A DNA stretch of 64,000 nt from JAZKHE01 sp040385525 (GTDB lineage Bacteria; Bacteroidota; Bacteroidia; UBA4408), in contig JAZKHE010000002.1 of NCBI GenBank assembly GCA_040385525.1, positions 372,001-436,000 on the forward strand, in the 5' to 3' direction. A program made the position numbers and the translations under genes. The notes under the pieces were generated by a model. That model had not been told where the DNA came from. It searched no databases and worked only from the letters and a program-made list of their open reading frames with translations. Each line of letters starts with the position of its first letter. Position 1 is the stretch's first letter. Shown here in pieces: positions 16,096 through 25,205 of this stretch.

Positions 16096-17685
16096 ATGAA
16101 ATCAGTTTATACATTTTTCTTGTTTTTCTTTTTGATTATAAATTCTTCCATTTTTGGTCAAAATTGTTTTCAAAAGTTGTATAAGGATTATTCAAGTTTT
16201 AATACGATAAATAATTTTTTCGATAATACATTTATAGTATCTGGTAATGTAAGTGATTATGTTTATCATATAAGTATACTTGATTCAAGTTTAAACCCAA
16301 TTTTCACCAAGATAACACACAATTTTTTAGTTTATAAGCTTGTAAAACAAACAAATGACAAGTATTATGGATTAGGCGCATTTGTTTCAAATGATACAGA
16401 TATTAGTGTTTTTTTTAGTTTAGATAAAGATTTAAATTTCGTGGCTTTAAGATCATATTATTTTGTTGGTGGTGAGTTACAAGATATTAAGGTTTTAAAT
16501 GATAATAAGTTTGTTATTTGTTCTCAAAGTACACACACCGGTATTGGATGGAAAGTCGCTTTGGTTGACACGCTTGGTAATACAATTTGGAATAAATCTG
16601 TTGGTGGAAATTTTTCAAAAAACTCGCAGCCTTTTGTATCTATAACAAATCATAATGAGATTATATTATCAGGAACTTCAAGAATTTTTGACTTGCAAGC
16701 ACAGAATTACAATGAAAATATAGGAGTAGTTAAACTAGATACATTAGGTAATATTATTTGGGGCTACGATTTTGGCACAGAACAACAAGAATCAACTTCT
16801 CGTAATATTGTTAGTTCAGATGGATTTATTTATATCGTTTCAAGGGGAATTAGTACAAGTACTAACTTAACTAAGATGGCACCTTTCGTAACTAAATTAG
16901 ATTTAAATGGAAATGAAGTTTGGTCTAAAGAGTTTTTATTTCCTGATGACACACATTCTATTAATATTTACGAAGATGCGGATTCAAATTTAGTTTTATT
17001 TTCAAATATCTATTATAGAAATTCTCCATATTCTAAAACAAAGCCTTTAAGTTTTTGCATAGATAGAAATGGTAATCCAATTTGGGCATATACCTATGGT
17101 AATAGTTTGCCTGAGTTTGACCCTTCAAGTATTTTAACAGGCATCATAGATGCTAATGGTTACAATCTGAGTTCAGGTATTAAATGGTATGGGCCAGTAT
17201 CCACAAATGATTTTGGAGCGATTATTATTAAAGCTGATAGACTAGGTAGAACATACTGCGATGATACTTTAGTGAATTTTTCATCTTCAAATATCAATTT
17301 TAATTGGACACCTATAGACTCTTCTTCGACATCTAGTTTTACTGAAGTATCAACATCAATTAATTCTTTTCAACAATTTACATCTCGAGTCGAAGAACTT
17401 TGTAGCGGCGACACAACCAATTACACTTTAAAAGCACCTAAAATTGACAATTCAAAAATTGCAATTAGCATTTATCCAAACCCTGTAAATAAATCTATTA
17501 ATATTACTTGTAAGGAGTGTAGTTTAAAAGATAACCTTGAAATTTATAATAGTTTTGGTCAATTAGTTTACAAAACTAATTATAGTTCAACTATTGATGT
17601 CTCTAATTTTAAATCAGGTATTTATTATCTCCGCATTATTAATAATGTTAAAGAAGTAAATAATTTCAAAATTATTAAGCAATAA
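16096..17685 (+). CDS. Secreted T9SS cargo protein with type A sorting domain
   Basis: 529 residues: a signal peptide (about 1-22, ending SIFGQ), a large repeat-rich body and a C-terminal type A T9SS sorting domain of about 70 residues (ISIYPNPVNKSINI, NSFGQLVYKTN, FKSGIYYLRI, FKIIKQ). The body has recurring DTLGNIIWG and DLNGNEVWS-like segments, spaced as in beta-propeller proteins of the Bacteroidota 'delta-60'/PQQ-like kind. This suggests a secreted propeller with no recognisable active site. It would cross the outer membrane by T9SS and be processed by PorU. It is a lone gene, AT-rich, ending at a bidirectional terminator shared with infB. Confidence 0.85.
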   Translation: MKSVYTFFLFFFLIINSSIFGQNCFQKLYKDYSSFNTINNFFDNTFIVSGNVSDYVYHISILDSSLNPIFTKITHNFLVYKLVKQTNDKYYGLGAFVSNDTDISVFFSLDKDLNFVALRSYYFVGGELQDIKVLNDNKFVICSQSTHTGIGWKVALVDTLGNTIWNKSVGGNFSKNSQPFVSITNHNEIILSGTSRIFDLQAQNYNENIGVVKLDTLGNIIWGYDFGTEQQESTSRNIVSSDGFIYIVSRGISTSTNLTKMAPFVTKLDLNGNEVWSKEFLFPDDTHSINIYEDADSNLVLFSNIYYRNSPYSKTKPLSFCIDRNGNPIWAYTYGNSLPEFDPSSILTGIIDANGYNLSSGIKWYGPVSTNDFGAIIIKADRLGRTYCDDTLVNFSSSNINFNWTPIDSSSTSSFTEVSTSINSFQQFTSRVEELCSGDTTNYTLKAPKIDNSKIAISIYPNPVNKSINITCKECSLKDNLEIYNSFGQLVYKTNYSSTIDVSNFKSGIYYLRIINNVKEVNNFKIIKQ

Positions 17686-17722
17686 AAAAATTTAGCTCGC
17701 GCAAGCATTTGTTTTTAGAACA

Positions 17723-17754
17723 CAAAAAAAACCGCTTATTAAGCGGTTTTTTTA
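17723..17754. terminator. Bidirectional terminator between the T9SS cargo gene and infB
   Basis: ACCGCTT-ATT-AAGCGGT has A-runs on its left and T-runs on its right, so it gives a U-tract on either strand. It sits between two convergent genes and ends about 10 bases before the infB stop. Confidence 0.88.
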
Positions 17755-17764
17755 TTTGTTATAA

Positions 17765-20713
17765 TTATAACTTCTTTTTGGTTTCTACCATTTCGTAGCC
17801 TTCAATAATATCGTTTACTTCAATATCGTTAAAGCCATCAATGTTTAATCCGCATTCAAAACCTTTTGCAACTTCTTTTGCATCATCTTTAAATCGTTTT
17901 AACGAACCTAATGAGCCTGTATGTATTACAATTCCGTCTCTAATTACGCGCACTTTTGTGTTACGTGTAACTTTTCCGTCAATAACCATACAACCTGCAA
18001 TTGTACCCAATTTGTTAATTTTAAATACTTCTCTAACTTGTATGTTGCATACAATTTTTTCTTCGTACTCTGGAGCTAACATTCCGAGCATTGCAGTTTT
18101 AATTTCGTTTATGGCATCGTAAATAATACTATACGTTCTAATATCAATTTGCTCTAGTTCTGCAATTTTTTTAGCGTTACCAGTTGGTCTAACCTGAAAG
18201 GCAACTATAATTGCATCAGATGCAGAAGCCAACATTACATCACTTTCAGTAACTTGTCCTACTGATTTATGAATAACATTTACCTGAATTTTTTCGGTAG
18301 ATAATTTAATTAACGAATCGGTTAATGCCTCAACAGAACCATCCACATCACCTTTAACAATTACGTTTAATTCTTTAAAATCTCCAATTGCTAAACGTCT
18401 TCCAATTTCGTCTAACGTTATGTGCTTATGCGTACGATAACCTTGTTCTCTTTGTAATTGTAAACGCTTGTTAGCAACATCTCTTGCTTCGCGTTCATCA
18501 TCCATTACTTTAAACTTATCGCCAGATTGTACTGCGCCTGTAATACCTAACATCATTACTGGTGCAGATGGTCCGGCAGCTTTTACAGTTTGTCCGCGTT
18601 CGTTAACCATTGCTTTAACTCTTCCGCTATAGCAACCTGCTAACACAACATCGCCCACTTTTAAAGTGCCTGCTTGAACTAACAATGTAGTTACGTAACC
18701 TCTACCTTTATCTAAAGTAGATTCTATAATTGTACCAACTGCATTTTTATTTGGATTTGCTTTTAAATCTAAAATTTCTGCTTCTAGTAAAACTTTTTCT
18801 AACAATAAATTAATGTTAGTTCCTTTTTTAGCTGAAATTTCTTGTGTTTGGTATTTACCGCCCCACTCTTCAACTAAAATATTCATCTGCGAAAGTTCTT
18901 CACGAATTTTATCTGCATTAGCGCCTGGTTTATCCATTTTGTTAAATGCAAATAAGATAGGAACGCCAGCTGCTTGTGCGTGATTAATTGCCTCTTTTGT
19001 TTGTGGCATCACATTATCATCAGCAGCAATTACAATAATTACAATATCGGTTACTTGTGCACCACGTGCACGCATTGCGGTAAACGCTTCGTGACCTGGT
19101 GTATCTAAAAATGTAATGTGTTTTCCGTTGTCTAACTCTACAGAGTAAGCACCAATATGTTGTGTAATACCACCAGCTTCGCCGGCAATTACGTTTGCTT
19201 TACGAATATAATCTAATAAAGATGTTTTACCATGATCTACGTGTCCCATTACGGTAACGATAGGCGAACGGAATACCAATTGATCTTCAGTATCTGGAAT
19301 ATCTTCGCTAACCGAAACAGTATCTTCTGCACTTACAAAACTTACAGAGTAACCAAACTCTTCTGCAACAATCGAAATTGTTTCAGCATTTAAACGTTGG
19401 TTGATTGAAACAAATAATCCCAAACTCATACAAGTAGAAATTACTTTTGTAACTGGTTGACCAATCATTGTAGCTAATTCGTTTGCAGAAACAAACTCGG
19501 TAACGCGTAATACTTTTTTATCAGCTTCAAGCATTTCTTGCTCTTCGGCCATTTTATCACTAACCTCTTGGCGTTTTTCTCTACGGTATTTAGAGGCTTT
19601 AGATTTTCCGCTACCACCGCTTAAGCGAGCTAGTGTTTCTTTAATTTGATTTTGAATTTCTTCTTGCGTTAACTCGTGTTTAACAGCAGGAGTATTTCTT
19701 GTGTTTGGTCCTCTACGATTATCGTTATTAAATCGTGGTCTACCTACACCGCCGCCGCCATGTGTAGAAGTGCTAGTACTTGCAGCACCTGGTGCGCCTG
19801 GAGTTGCTGGTTTTTCAAATTTCTTTAAATCGTCGCCCGAATTAATTCCTTTTTTAATTCGTTTACGTTTTTTCTTACTTGGATCTTCAAAGTTTGCTGA
19901 CGACGAAGCAATTGGTTGTTTCTTTTTATCTTGTGCTACAGGTAATTCTATTTTACCCATAATTTTAGGACCTTCTAACTTCTCGTATTTAGTAGCTAAA
20001 AAATCTTCTTTTGCTGGTTGATTGCTTGTGTCTTCTGTAGCTAGAGTTGCAACTTCGGGAGTAGTTTCTGCCACTGGAGCAACAACTTCTTCTTTTGCAG
20101 GAGTAGCTTTTACTTCTTCTGCAGCTGGTTCAACAACATCTTTCTTTTTCGTTTTTTTAGAAGCTTTTTCTGCTTTAACTTCTTCTTCTTTCGCCTCTCT
20201 ATCTTCTTTTAATTGCTCTTTGCTTTTCTTTTGAGGTTTAGTTTTTTGATTTAAGGCATCTAAATCTATTTTCCCAACAACGTTCGGTCCGGTTATAGTA
20301 TTGTCTGATTTTTCTTCAGTTTTAGCTGTTGCTTTTTTTACTGGTTTTTCTTCAGCAGCAGGAGCTTCAACAATTTTCTCAACAACTTTTTCAGGAGTAG
20401 GAGTTGCAGCAATAGTTACATCTTTAATAATAATTTCTTGCGGCTCATCTTCTTCAACAACTTTAGTAATTGTTGGTTCAACTACAACTTTTTCTTCGCG
20501 TTTAACTTTACTTAATTGTAACGATTCTTCTTTTACTGAACGTTCAGCAGCATATTCTTTAAGCAAAATTGTGTAAACATCATTTTCAATTTTTGTAGTT
20601 GGTTTTGAGTCGATGCTTATACCCTTGTTGCCCAAAAAATCAACGATGGTACTTAAACCAACGTTAAATTCTTTTGCCACTTTGCTTAACCTTTTTACTT
20701 CTGTTTCTGACAT
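17765..20713 (-). CDS. infB: Translation initiation factor IF-2
   Basis: GTPase that delivers initiator tRNA to the ribosome. It has 982 residues. The N-terminal IF2_N motif (RLSKVAKEFNVGLSTIVDFL) is followed by about 350 residues of low-complexity Glu/Lys/Ala/Val and a Gly/Arg-rich patch with GGGGVGRPRF. The second IF2_N-like segment is near residue 410. The G domain follows with GHVDHGKTSLLD, FLDTPGHEAF and FNKMDKPGA, then domains II-IV ending at VNDIIEGYEMVETKKKL. The long acidic/basic N-terminal region is usual in Bacteroidota. It is last in the rimP-nusA-infB operon. Confidence 0.97.
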   Translation of the reverse strand: MSETEVKRLSKVAKEFNVGLSTIVDFLGNKGISIDSKPTTKIENDVYTILLKEYAAERSVKEESLQLSKVKREEKVVVEPTITKVVEEDEPQEIIIKDVTIAATPTPEKVVEKIVEAPAAEEKPVKKATAKTEEKSDNTITGPNVVGKIDLDALNQKTKPQKKSKEQLKEDREAKEEEVKAEKASKKTKKKDVVEPAAEEVKATPAKEEVVAPVAETTPEVATLATEDTSNQPAKEDFLATKYEKLEGPKIMGKIELPVAQDKKKQPIASSSANFEDPSKKKRKRIKKGINSGDDLKKFEKPATPGAPGAASTSTSTHGGGGVGRPRFNNDNRRGPNTRNTPAVKHELTQEEIQNQIKETLARLSGGSGKSKASKYRREKRQEVSDKMAEEQEMLEADKKVLRVTEFVSANELATMIGQPVTKVISTCMSLGLFVSINQRLNAETISIVAEEFGYSVSFVSAEDTVSVSEDIPDTEDQLVFRSPIVTVMGHVDHGKTSLLDYIRKANVIAGEAGGITQHIGAYSVELDNGKHITFLDTPGHEAFTAMRARGAQVTDIVIIVIAADDNVMPQTKEAINHAQAAGVPILFAFNKMDKPGANADKIREELSQMNILVEEWGGKYQTQEISAKKGTNINLLLEKVLLEAEILDLKANPNKNAVGTIIESTLDKGRGYVTTLLVQAGTLKVGDVVLAGCYSGRVKAMVNERGQTVKAAGPSAPVMMLGITGAVQSGDKFKVMDDEREARDVANKRLQLQREQGYRTHKHITLDEIGRRLAIGDFKELNVIVKGDVDGSVEALTDSLIKLSTEKIQVNVIHKSVGQVTESDVMLASASDAIIVAFQVRPTGNAKKIAELEQIDIRTYSIIYDAINEIKTAMLGMLAPEYEEKIVCNIQVREVFKINKLGTIAGCMVIDGKVTRNTKVRVIRDGIVIHTGSLGSLKRFKDDAKEVAKGFECGLNIDGFNDIEVNDIIEGYEMVETKKKL

Positions 20714-20772
20714 ATTATTTGTTGTAGCTTATTGTAAATTTTGTGCACTAATTTTTTTGAAGTGGGTTTTAT

Positions 20773-22023
20773 TTATTCAAACTCCGAAGCTAAAATTTTT
20801 CTTACTTCTTCAATTGTTTCCTCTTCTAAATCTGTGCGTTGTGCTAATTCTTCTTTTGGTATTTCTAATACACTTTTTGCTGTATCGCAACCAATTCCTT
20901 TAAGTGCATCAATAACCCAAGAATCGATTTCATCTGCAAATTCTTCTAAATCCACATCTTCCACATCTGTATCAGTATCACGGAATACATCAATTTCGTA
21001 ACCTGTAAGTTTAGATGCTAATTTAATATTGTGTCCGCCTTTACCAATTGCTAAAGAAACTTGATCGGGTTTTAAATATACTTCTGCACGTTTATCGTCA
21101 TCGTTTAATTCAATACGCGAAATTTTTGCAGGGCTTAATGCTCTTGTAATGTATAATGAATTGTTTGTTGTAAAATTAATTACATCAATGTTTTCGTTTT
21201 TTAACTCACGAACAATTCCGTGAATACGAGAACCTTTCATACCAACGCAAGCACCAACTGGATCAATTCTATCATCATAAGATTCTACAGCAACTTTAGC
21301 TCTTTCGCCTGGCTCGCGTACAATTTTCTTAATAGTAATTAAACCGTCAAATACTTCGGGAACTTCTTGTTCAAATAATCTTTCTAAGAACATTGGCGAT
21401 GTTCTTGATATAACGATTAGTGGATTGCTGTTTTTCATTTCAACACGAACTACTACCGCTCTAATGCTATCTCCTTTTTTATAAAAGTCGGTTGGCATTT
21501 GTTCAGTTTTAGGTAAAATCATTTCATTACCTTCATCATCTAAACAAAGAATTTCTTTTTTCCAAACTTGGTAAACTTCGCCAGTTACAACCTCTCCAAC
21601 TCTGTCTTTATATTTTTTAAAGATTCCGTCTTTTTCTAACTCTAAAATGCGTTGTGCTAAATTTTGACGAACAGATAAAACTGCTCTTCTTCCAAATTCT
21701 TCTAAACGAACTGGCTCAGGCAATTCTTCGCCTAATTCTAAATCTGGTTCAATTTTTTGTGCTTCAGCAAAACTAATGTGTTTTGTAGAATCGTATTCAA
21801 AGCTGTCTTCAGCAAATTCATCGTCTACAATCAGACGATTTCTCCAAACTTCTAAGTCACCTTTATCAATGTTGATAATGATATCATAGTTATCGTCTGA
21901 ACCGAATTTTTTGATTAACATGGTTCTAAAAACATCTTCCAAAATGCTCATCATTGTTGGACGATCGATGCTTTTAAATTCTTTAAATTCCGAGAATGAT
22001 TCAATTAAATTGACAGCTTCCAT
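20773..22023 (-). CDS. nusA: Transcription termination/antitermination factor NusA
   Basis: RNA polymerase-binding factor that modulates pausing, termination and antitermination. The 416-residue protein has the N-terminal polymerase-binding domain (about 1-130), an S1 domain (GEVVTGEVYQVWKKEILCL), KH1 with VGMKGSRIHGIVRELKNENI and KH2 with SLAIGKGGHNIKLASKLTG. The short C-terminal segment (DALKGIGCDTAKSVLE, then LEEETIEEVRKIL) looks like a single helix-hairpin-helix unit. The E. coli protein has two C-terminal acidic repeats, so this is the shorter form normal for the phylum. It lies 11 bases downstream of rimP and is co-transcribed with rimP and infB. Confidence 0.96.
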   Translation of the reverse strand: MEAVNLIESFSEFKEFKSIDRPTMMSILEDVFRTMLIKKFGSDDNYDIIINIDKGDLEVWRNRLIVDDEFAEDSFEYDSTKHISFAEAQKIEPDLELGEELPEPVRLEEFGRRAVLSVRQNLAQRILELEKDGIFKKYKDRVGEVVTGEVYQVWKKEILCLDDEGNEMILPKTEQMPTDFYKKGDSIRAVVVRVEMKNSNPLIVISRTSPMFLERLFEQEVPEVFDGLITIKKIVREPGERAKVAVESYDDRIDPVGACVGMKGSRIHGIVRELKNENIDVINFTTNNSLYITRALSPAKISRIELNDDDKRAEVYLKPDQVSLAIGKGGHNIKLASKLTGYEIDVFRDTDTDVEDVDLEEFADEIDSWVIDALKGIGCDTAKSVLEIPKEELAQRTDLEEETIEEVRKILASEFE

Positions 22024-22034
22024 TTTTTACTTTT

Positions 22035-22493
22035 TTATTTAAACTTTACAATTCCTTTAGTTTCTTTTACAGTATCAAATGATATGGTGATATCATTTTT
22101 TTCAATTTGTTTTTTATTCGATTTTTTTGGTGTTTCGGCGCAAACCAACATTTCTGTATCGTTAACCGATTTTAATTCTCCATCAAATTGAGTTCCGTCG
22201 TTAAGTGTTACTCTAACATTTTTGCCAACATGTTTTTTGTATTGACGCATTGTTTTAAAAGGATAATCAACTCCTGGCGACGAAACCATTAATTCGTAAT
22301 CTTCTTTTTCTCTATCAATATTGGCTTCTATGTGGCGAGTTACTTTTACGCAATCTGCTATTTCTAAGCCATTGTCTCTATCAATAAAAATATATATTTT
22401 GTTTCCTGTTGCAATATAAATATCTACAATAAAAAGCTCGTCGTTATTAAATAGCGACTCTACTAATTTTTTTATTGTATCTACGTTTAGCAT
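22035..22493 (-). CDS. rimP: Ribosome maturation factor RimP
   Basis: Needed for 30S subunit maturation. 152 residues with an N-terminal alpha/beta domain carrying the family motifs IFIDRDNGLEIADCVKVTR and YELMVSSPGVDYPFKTMRQYKKHVGKNV, followed by a C-terminal SH3-like barrel (VTLNDGTQFDGELKSVN). It is the first gene of the rimP-nusA-infB operon. A hairpin and a promoter box lie within 75 bases upstream, so operon control probably acts here. Confidence 0.95.
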   Translation of the reverse strand: MLNVDTIKKLVESLFNNDELFIVDIYIATGNKIYIFIDRDNGLEIADCVKVTRHIEANIDREKEDYELMVSSPGVDYPFKTMRQYKKHVGKNVRVTLNDGTQFDGELKSVNDTEMLVCAETPKKSNKKQIEKNDITISFDTVKETKGIVKFK

Positions 22494-22512
22494 AAATTTT
22501 TTAAAATAAAAT

Positions 22513-22531
22513 AGGGGACTTTTTGTCCCCT
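22513..22531 (-). promoter_or_regulatory. Terminator-like hairpin in the leader of the rimP-nusA-infB operon
   Basis: AGGGGAC-TTTTT-GTCCCCT forms a perfect seven-base stem with a five-base loop. On the minus strand it is followed by ATTTTATTTTAAAAAATTT directly before the rimP ATG. No gene lies upstream on either strand that it could terminate. It therefore falls inside the predicted leader of about 60 bases, where it could attenuate the operon or limit translation. The T-tract is interrupted, so strength as a terminator is uncertain. Confidence 0.55.
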
Positions 22532-22558
22532 CTAAATATTCAACCTATAAATTTTGTG

Positions 22559-22566
22559 CAAAGATA
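22559..22566 (-). promoter_or_regulatory. Predicted -7 box for the rimP-nusA-infB operon
   Basis: TATCTTTG on the minus strand exactly matches TAnnTTTG, 66 bases before the rimP ATG. No TTG element was found. Its position puts the leader hairpin about 20 bases into the transcript. Confidence 0.45.
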
Positions 22567-22649
22567 GTATAAATTATAATTAAATAGAGTAATTGTGTTT
22601 TTTTTTCGATAAAAGTGAACTTTTATTAGGTTAATCTCGTTAAATCTAA

Positions 22650-22657
22650 TAAATTTG
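22650..22657 (+). promoter_or_regulatory. Predicted -7 box for the 117-residue membrane protein gene
   Basis: TAAATTTG matches TAnnTTTG and lies 39 bases before the ATG at 22697. No TTG element is visible at the usual distance. Confidence 0.38.
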
Positions 22658-22696
22658 AAAACAATTTAGCAGACTAAACAATTAAAATATACGCTT

Positions 22697-23050
22697 ATGA
22701 GCTCGTTATCAAGCAAAAACAACAAAATAATCAATTGGATGTTGGTTGTTATTTTTACTATGGCTGTTTCTTTATCTTCGTCGGTAGCAGTTTTTGCTCA
22801 AGATGAAACTAATAAAGAAGCTGTTACTGATACTGCGGTTAATAAAACAATGAAATCTCTTTTTTCTGAAGCCAAAAAAGTAGCCAAAAAAGATGATGGC
22901 AATATGTTTTCTATAATAATGATTAGCGTAGTTGTTATTATTGTAATTATTGCTGTATGGTTAAGTTTTAGACCAGACGAAGAAGACAGAGCTAGAGAGA
23001 AAAAGAAAAAAGATGCTGCCGCTGCAGCAGCTGCTAATGCAACTAACTAG
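22697..23050 (+). CDS. Small membrane protein of unknown function
   Basis: 117 residues. A hydrophobic stretch near 13-33 ending VAVFAQDE looks like a cleavable signal peptide. A second membrane helix lies at about 74-94 (FSIIMISVVVIIVIIAVWL). A very charged cytoplasmic-type tail follows (RPDEEDRAREKKKKD), ending in a run of Ala. The predicted topology is a short periplasmic segment, one helix and a basic tail. No family was recognised. It overlaps the convergent repeat-protein gene by eight bases at the 3' end and has an upstream promoter box. Confidence 0.7.
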   Translation: MSSLSSKNNKIINWMLVVIFTMAVSLSSSVAVFAQDETNKEAVTDTAVNKTMKSLFSEAKKVAKKDDGNMFSIIMISVVVIIVIIAVWLSFRPDEEDRAREKKKKDAAAAAAANATN

Positions 23051-24761
23051 TAGCTTTTTTACCCATATCGTATTTAACTTTGTTTATTAGTTTGCCTGTT
23101 TTATCATAAAACAGCCAAGTTCCATTCATTTTATTGTGTTTCATTTTGCCTTTGCTGCTAATGGTTTTTCCATCGGTATGCCACATTATTTTAGTGCCTT
23201 CTTGTTTGCCGTTTTTAAAACTTATTTGTTGCATTTTTGCGCCGTAATCATAAAAGAATAACCATTTACCTTCTTTTTCGTTCTTTTTGTTTTGTCCGCT
23301 TTCTTTTAAAATTCCAGTTTCTGTAAATAGTTTCCATTTACCTTCTAAAACTCCTTTATTTAAATTAATGTCTTTTAAAACAATTCCTTTTTCATTATAG
23401 TATTTCCAGTTTTTATCTTTTAAACTTTTTTCGTAAAAACCAGTGTAGCTAATTTGTGCAGACGGAAACCAACCTTTCCATGCGCCAGTCATTTTTCCAT
23501 CTTCAAAAGAACCTTCATCTTTAGCTTGTCCGTTTTCGTACCACGATTTCCATAAACCTGTTTCTTTACCTTTTAAGTAGTTTCCTTCTTGTAGTTTTTT
23601 GCCGTTTTCAAACCAAGTAGTCCATAAGCCGTTTTTTACATCTTCAGCATAATTCCCTTTTCTCCAAATTTTACCATCAGCATAATAAAAATTCCACTCG
23701 CCAACTCTTTTGTTGTTTTCAAAATTGCCTTTCGATTCTAAATTTCCTTTGCTATCGTAATATTTCCATTCTCCAATTTGGTTTTCTTCATCTAAACTGC
23801 CTTCCATTTCTTTATTGCCGTTTTCTCTGTACCAAACCCAATTTCCAGATTTTTTATTGTTTTTGTAAAAACCTGTTTTTAATATTTTTTTATCGTCATA
23901 CCAATATTTACAAGGTCCGTCTTGAATTCCTTTTTCAAAAGTAATTTCGTACTCTTTGTAATTGTTAGGATTGTAATTTGTCCATAATCCTTGTTTTTTT
24001 CCAGCAAGATAATTTCCTTCTTCTCTTTTTATTCCATTACTAAAATATTCTACAACTGTACCCTGACCGTTAGTTACTAATGCAACTCCGTTTTTATTGT
24101 AATATTCTTGTAAAAAATAGTCGCCATTTATGTAGTTTCCTTTTTCATGAATCTTTCCATCGTTATAATATTCAATGCTTTCGCCGCTAGTAATTCCTTT
24201 TTTGTAATTGATTGTTTTTTTTAGTTGACCATTATCAAACCACTCATTAAATAGTCCAACTAAAGTGTCGTTTTCAAAAGTTCCTTCGTTTTGTTTTTTA
24301 CCATTTTCGTAGTAATAAACCCATGTTCCAAATTTTCGTATTTTTTTGTATGTGTTAATGCTTTTTACATTTCCATTGTCATACCATTCGGTCCATATGC
24401 TATCGGGTAAATTATTTTTGTAATAACCATTTAGAGCCTTGTTACCTGATGCGTAAAAATATTTCCAATTGCCAAGTCTACTTCCTATTTTATATTCTTC
24501 TTCTGCACTAACTTTTCCGTTTTCAAAATACTTAATCCATTTGCCATCTTCCTTACCATTTGTATAATTTCCTTTTATAGCAATGTTTCCGTTTTTATGC
24601 CAAAAAGTGGAGGCTCCGTGAAGCATTCCTTCTTTGTAATTTTCTTCGCTTTTCTTTTTGTTTTCTTCCCAAAATTCAGTTTTTGGTTGTGCGTAAATAG
24701 CGGTAGTAAAAACAGTTATAAAAACAACTGCAATTAATTTTTTGTAAAAATTAAAAGTCAT
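23043..24761 (-). CDS. Secreted protein of about 22 YwqK/MORN-like repeats
   Basis: 572 residues: a signal peptide (about 1-24, ending IYAQP), then tandem 22-24-residue units over essentially the whole mature protein. A typical unit reads NGKKLQEGNYLKGKETGLWK, followed by 'sWyen'. The conserved positions are the NG turn, the G-x-Y/F strand, the K-x-G turn and W-x-x-Y/W. This is the MORN-variant repeat annotated as 'YwqK family antitoxin', but there is no toxin next to it. The repeats probably form an elongated beta sheet for protein or surface binding. It is 16 bases downstream of the SPOR protein gene, so the two are probably co-transcribed. Confidence 0.85.
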   Translation of the reverse strand: MTFNFYKKLIAVVFITVFTTAIYAQPKTEFWEENKKKSEENYKEGMLHGASTFWHKNGNIAIKGNYTNGKEDGKWIKYFENGKVSAEEEYKIGSRLGNWKYFYASGNKALNGYYKNNLPDSIWTEWYDNGNVKSINTYKKIRKFGTWVYYYENGKKQNEGTFENDTLVGLFNEWFDNGQLKKTINYKKGITSGESIEYYNDGKIHEKGNYINGDYFLQEYYNKNGVALVTNGQGTVVEYFSNGIKREEGNYLAGKKQGLWTNYNPNNYKEYEITFEKGIQDGPCKYWYDDKKILKTGFYKNNKKSGNWVWYRENGNKEMEGSLDEENQIGEWKYYDSKGNLESKGNFENNKRVGEWNFYYADGKIWRKGNYAEDVKNGLWTTWFENGKKLQEGNYLKGKETGLWKSWYENGQAKDEGSFEDGKMTGAWKGWFPSAQISYTGFYEKSLKDKNWKYYNEKGIVLKDINLNKGVLEGKWKLFTETGILKESGQNKKNEKEGKWLFFYDYGAKMQQISFKNGKQEGTKIMWHTDGKTISSKGKMKHNKMNGTWLFYDKTGKLINKVKYDMGKKATS

Positions 24762-24777
24762 ATATAAGGTAAATTTT

Positions 24778-25176
24778 TTAGTAAAGTTTTGGGTAGTTTA
24801 TATCGTCCGTAACAACGAACGAACTAGAAAAATCATTTTTAATATCTTTCAAAAATTTCTGAGCTTCTAAGCGGGTTCTAAAGTCGCCAACTCTTATTTT
24901 AAAGTTAGGCTGTTGGTAGTTTTCGTAAGCAGGAACTTCAGAGTATAATTTTAAAAATTTCGCTTTTTCATCTTTCGCTTTTTCTCTATCGCTACCAAAA
25001 TGAATTTGAACTCTATAACCAGGAATCGTTCCTTTTTTATCACAATTTTCTTTGTGTTTTTCGTTTAGTTTTTCAATTTTTTTTTCTTGTGCTGAATTAT
25101 TTTGAGCATATAGATTTATAGTGCACAACAGAAAAATTAAAATGATAAAAGTTGAAATAGAGAATTTTGTAGTCAT
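24778..25176 (-). CDS. Secreted SPOR-domain protein
   Basis: 132 residues with a signal peptide (about 1-24, ending INLYAQN), a basic coiled linker, and a C-terminal SPOR-like domain: GYRVQIHFGSDREKAKDEKA, PNFKIRVGDFRTRLEAQKFL, and FVVTDDINYP. SPOR domains bind denuded glycan strands of peptidoglycan, often at the division site. Here the domain is exported without a membrane anchor, so it would be periplasmic. A TAACTTTG box lies 21 bases upstream. It leads a two-gene unit with the repeat protein, suggesting a shared envelope role, but no specific function is known. Confidence 0.82.
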   Translation of the reverse strand: MTTKFSISTFIILIFLLCTINLYAQNNSAQEKKIEKLNEKHKENCDKKGTIPGYRVQIHFGSDREKAKDEKAKFLKLYSEVPAYENYQQPNFKIRVGDFRTRLEAQKFLKDIKNDFSSSFVVTDDINYPKLY

Positions 25177-25197
25177 TTATTTTTTGTAAATTTTATA

Positions 25198-25205
25198 CAA
25201 AGTTA
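25198..25205 (-). promoter_or_regulatory. Predicted -7 box for the SPOR/repeat-protein operon
   Basis: TAACTTTG on the minus strand matches TAnnTTTG and lies 21 bases before the SPOR gene ATG. Confidence 0.38.

Noticed and set aside
20013..20903. Long plus-strand ORFs antisense to infB and nusA
   Set aside because: They run opposite to low-complexity regions of the real genes, have no recognisable family or promoter, and are explained by the Ser/Ala/Phe-rich complement of Glu/Lys-rich codons.
22513..22531. Hairpin as a normal terminator of an upstream gene
   Set aside because: The gene on the right is divergent and the one on the left starts here, so there is no transcript for it to end. 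It is reported as a leader structure instead.
23043..24761. YwqK-type repeat protein as half of a toxin-antitoxin pair
   Set aside because: No toxin-like gene is adjacent. The protein is exported and paired with a SPOR-domain protein.
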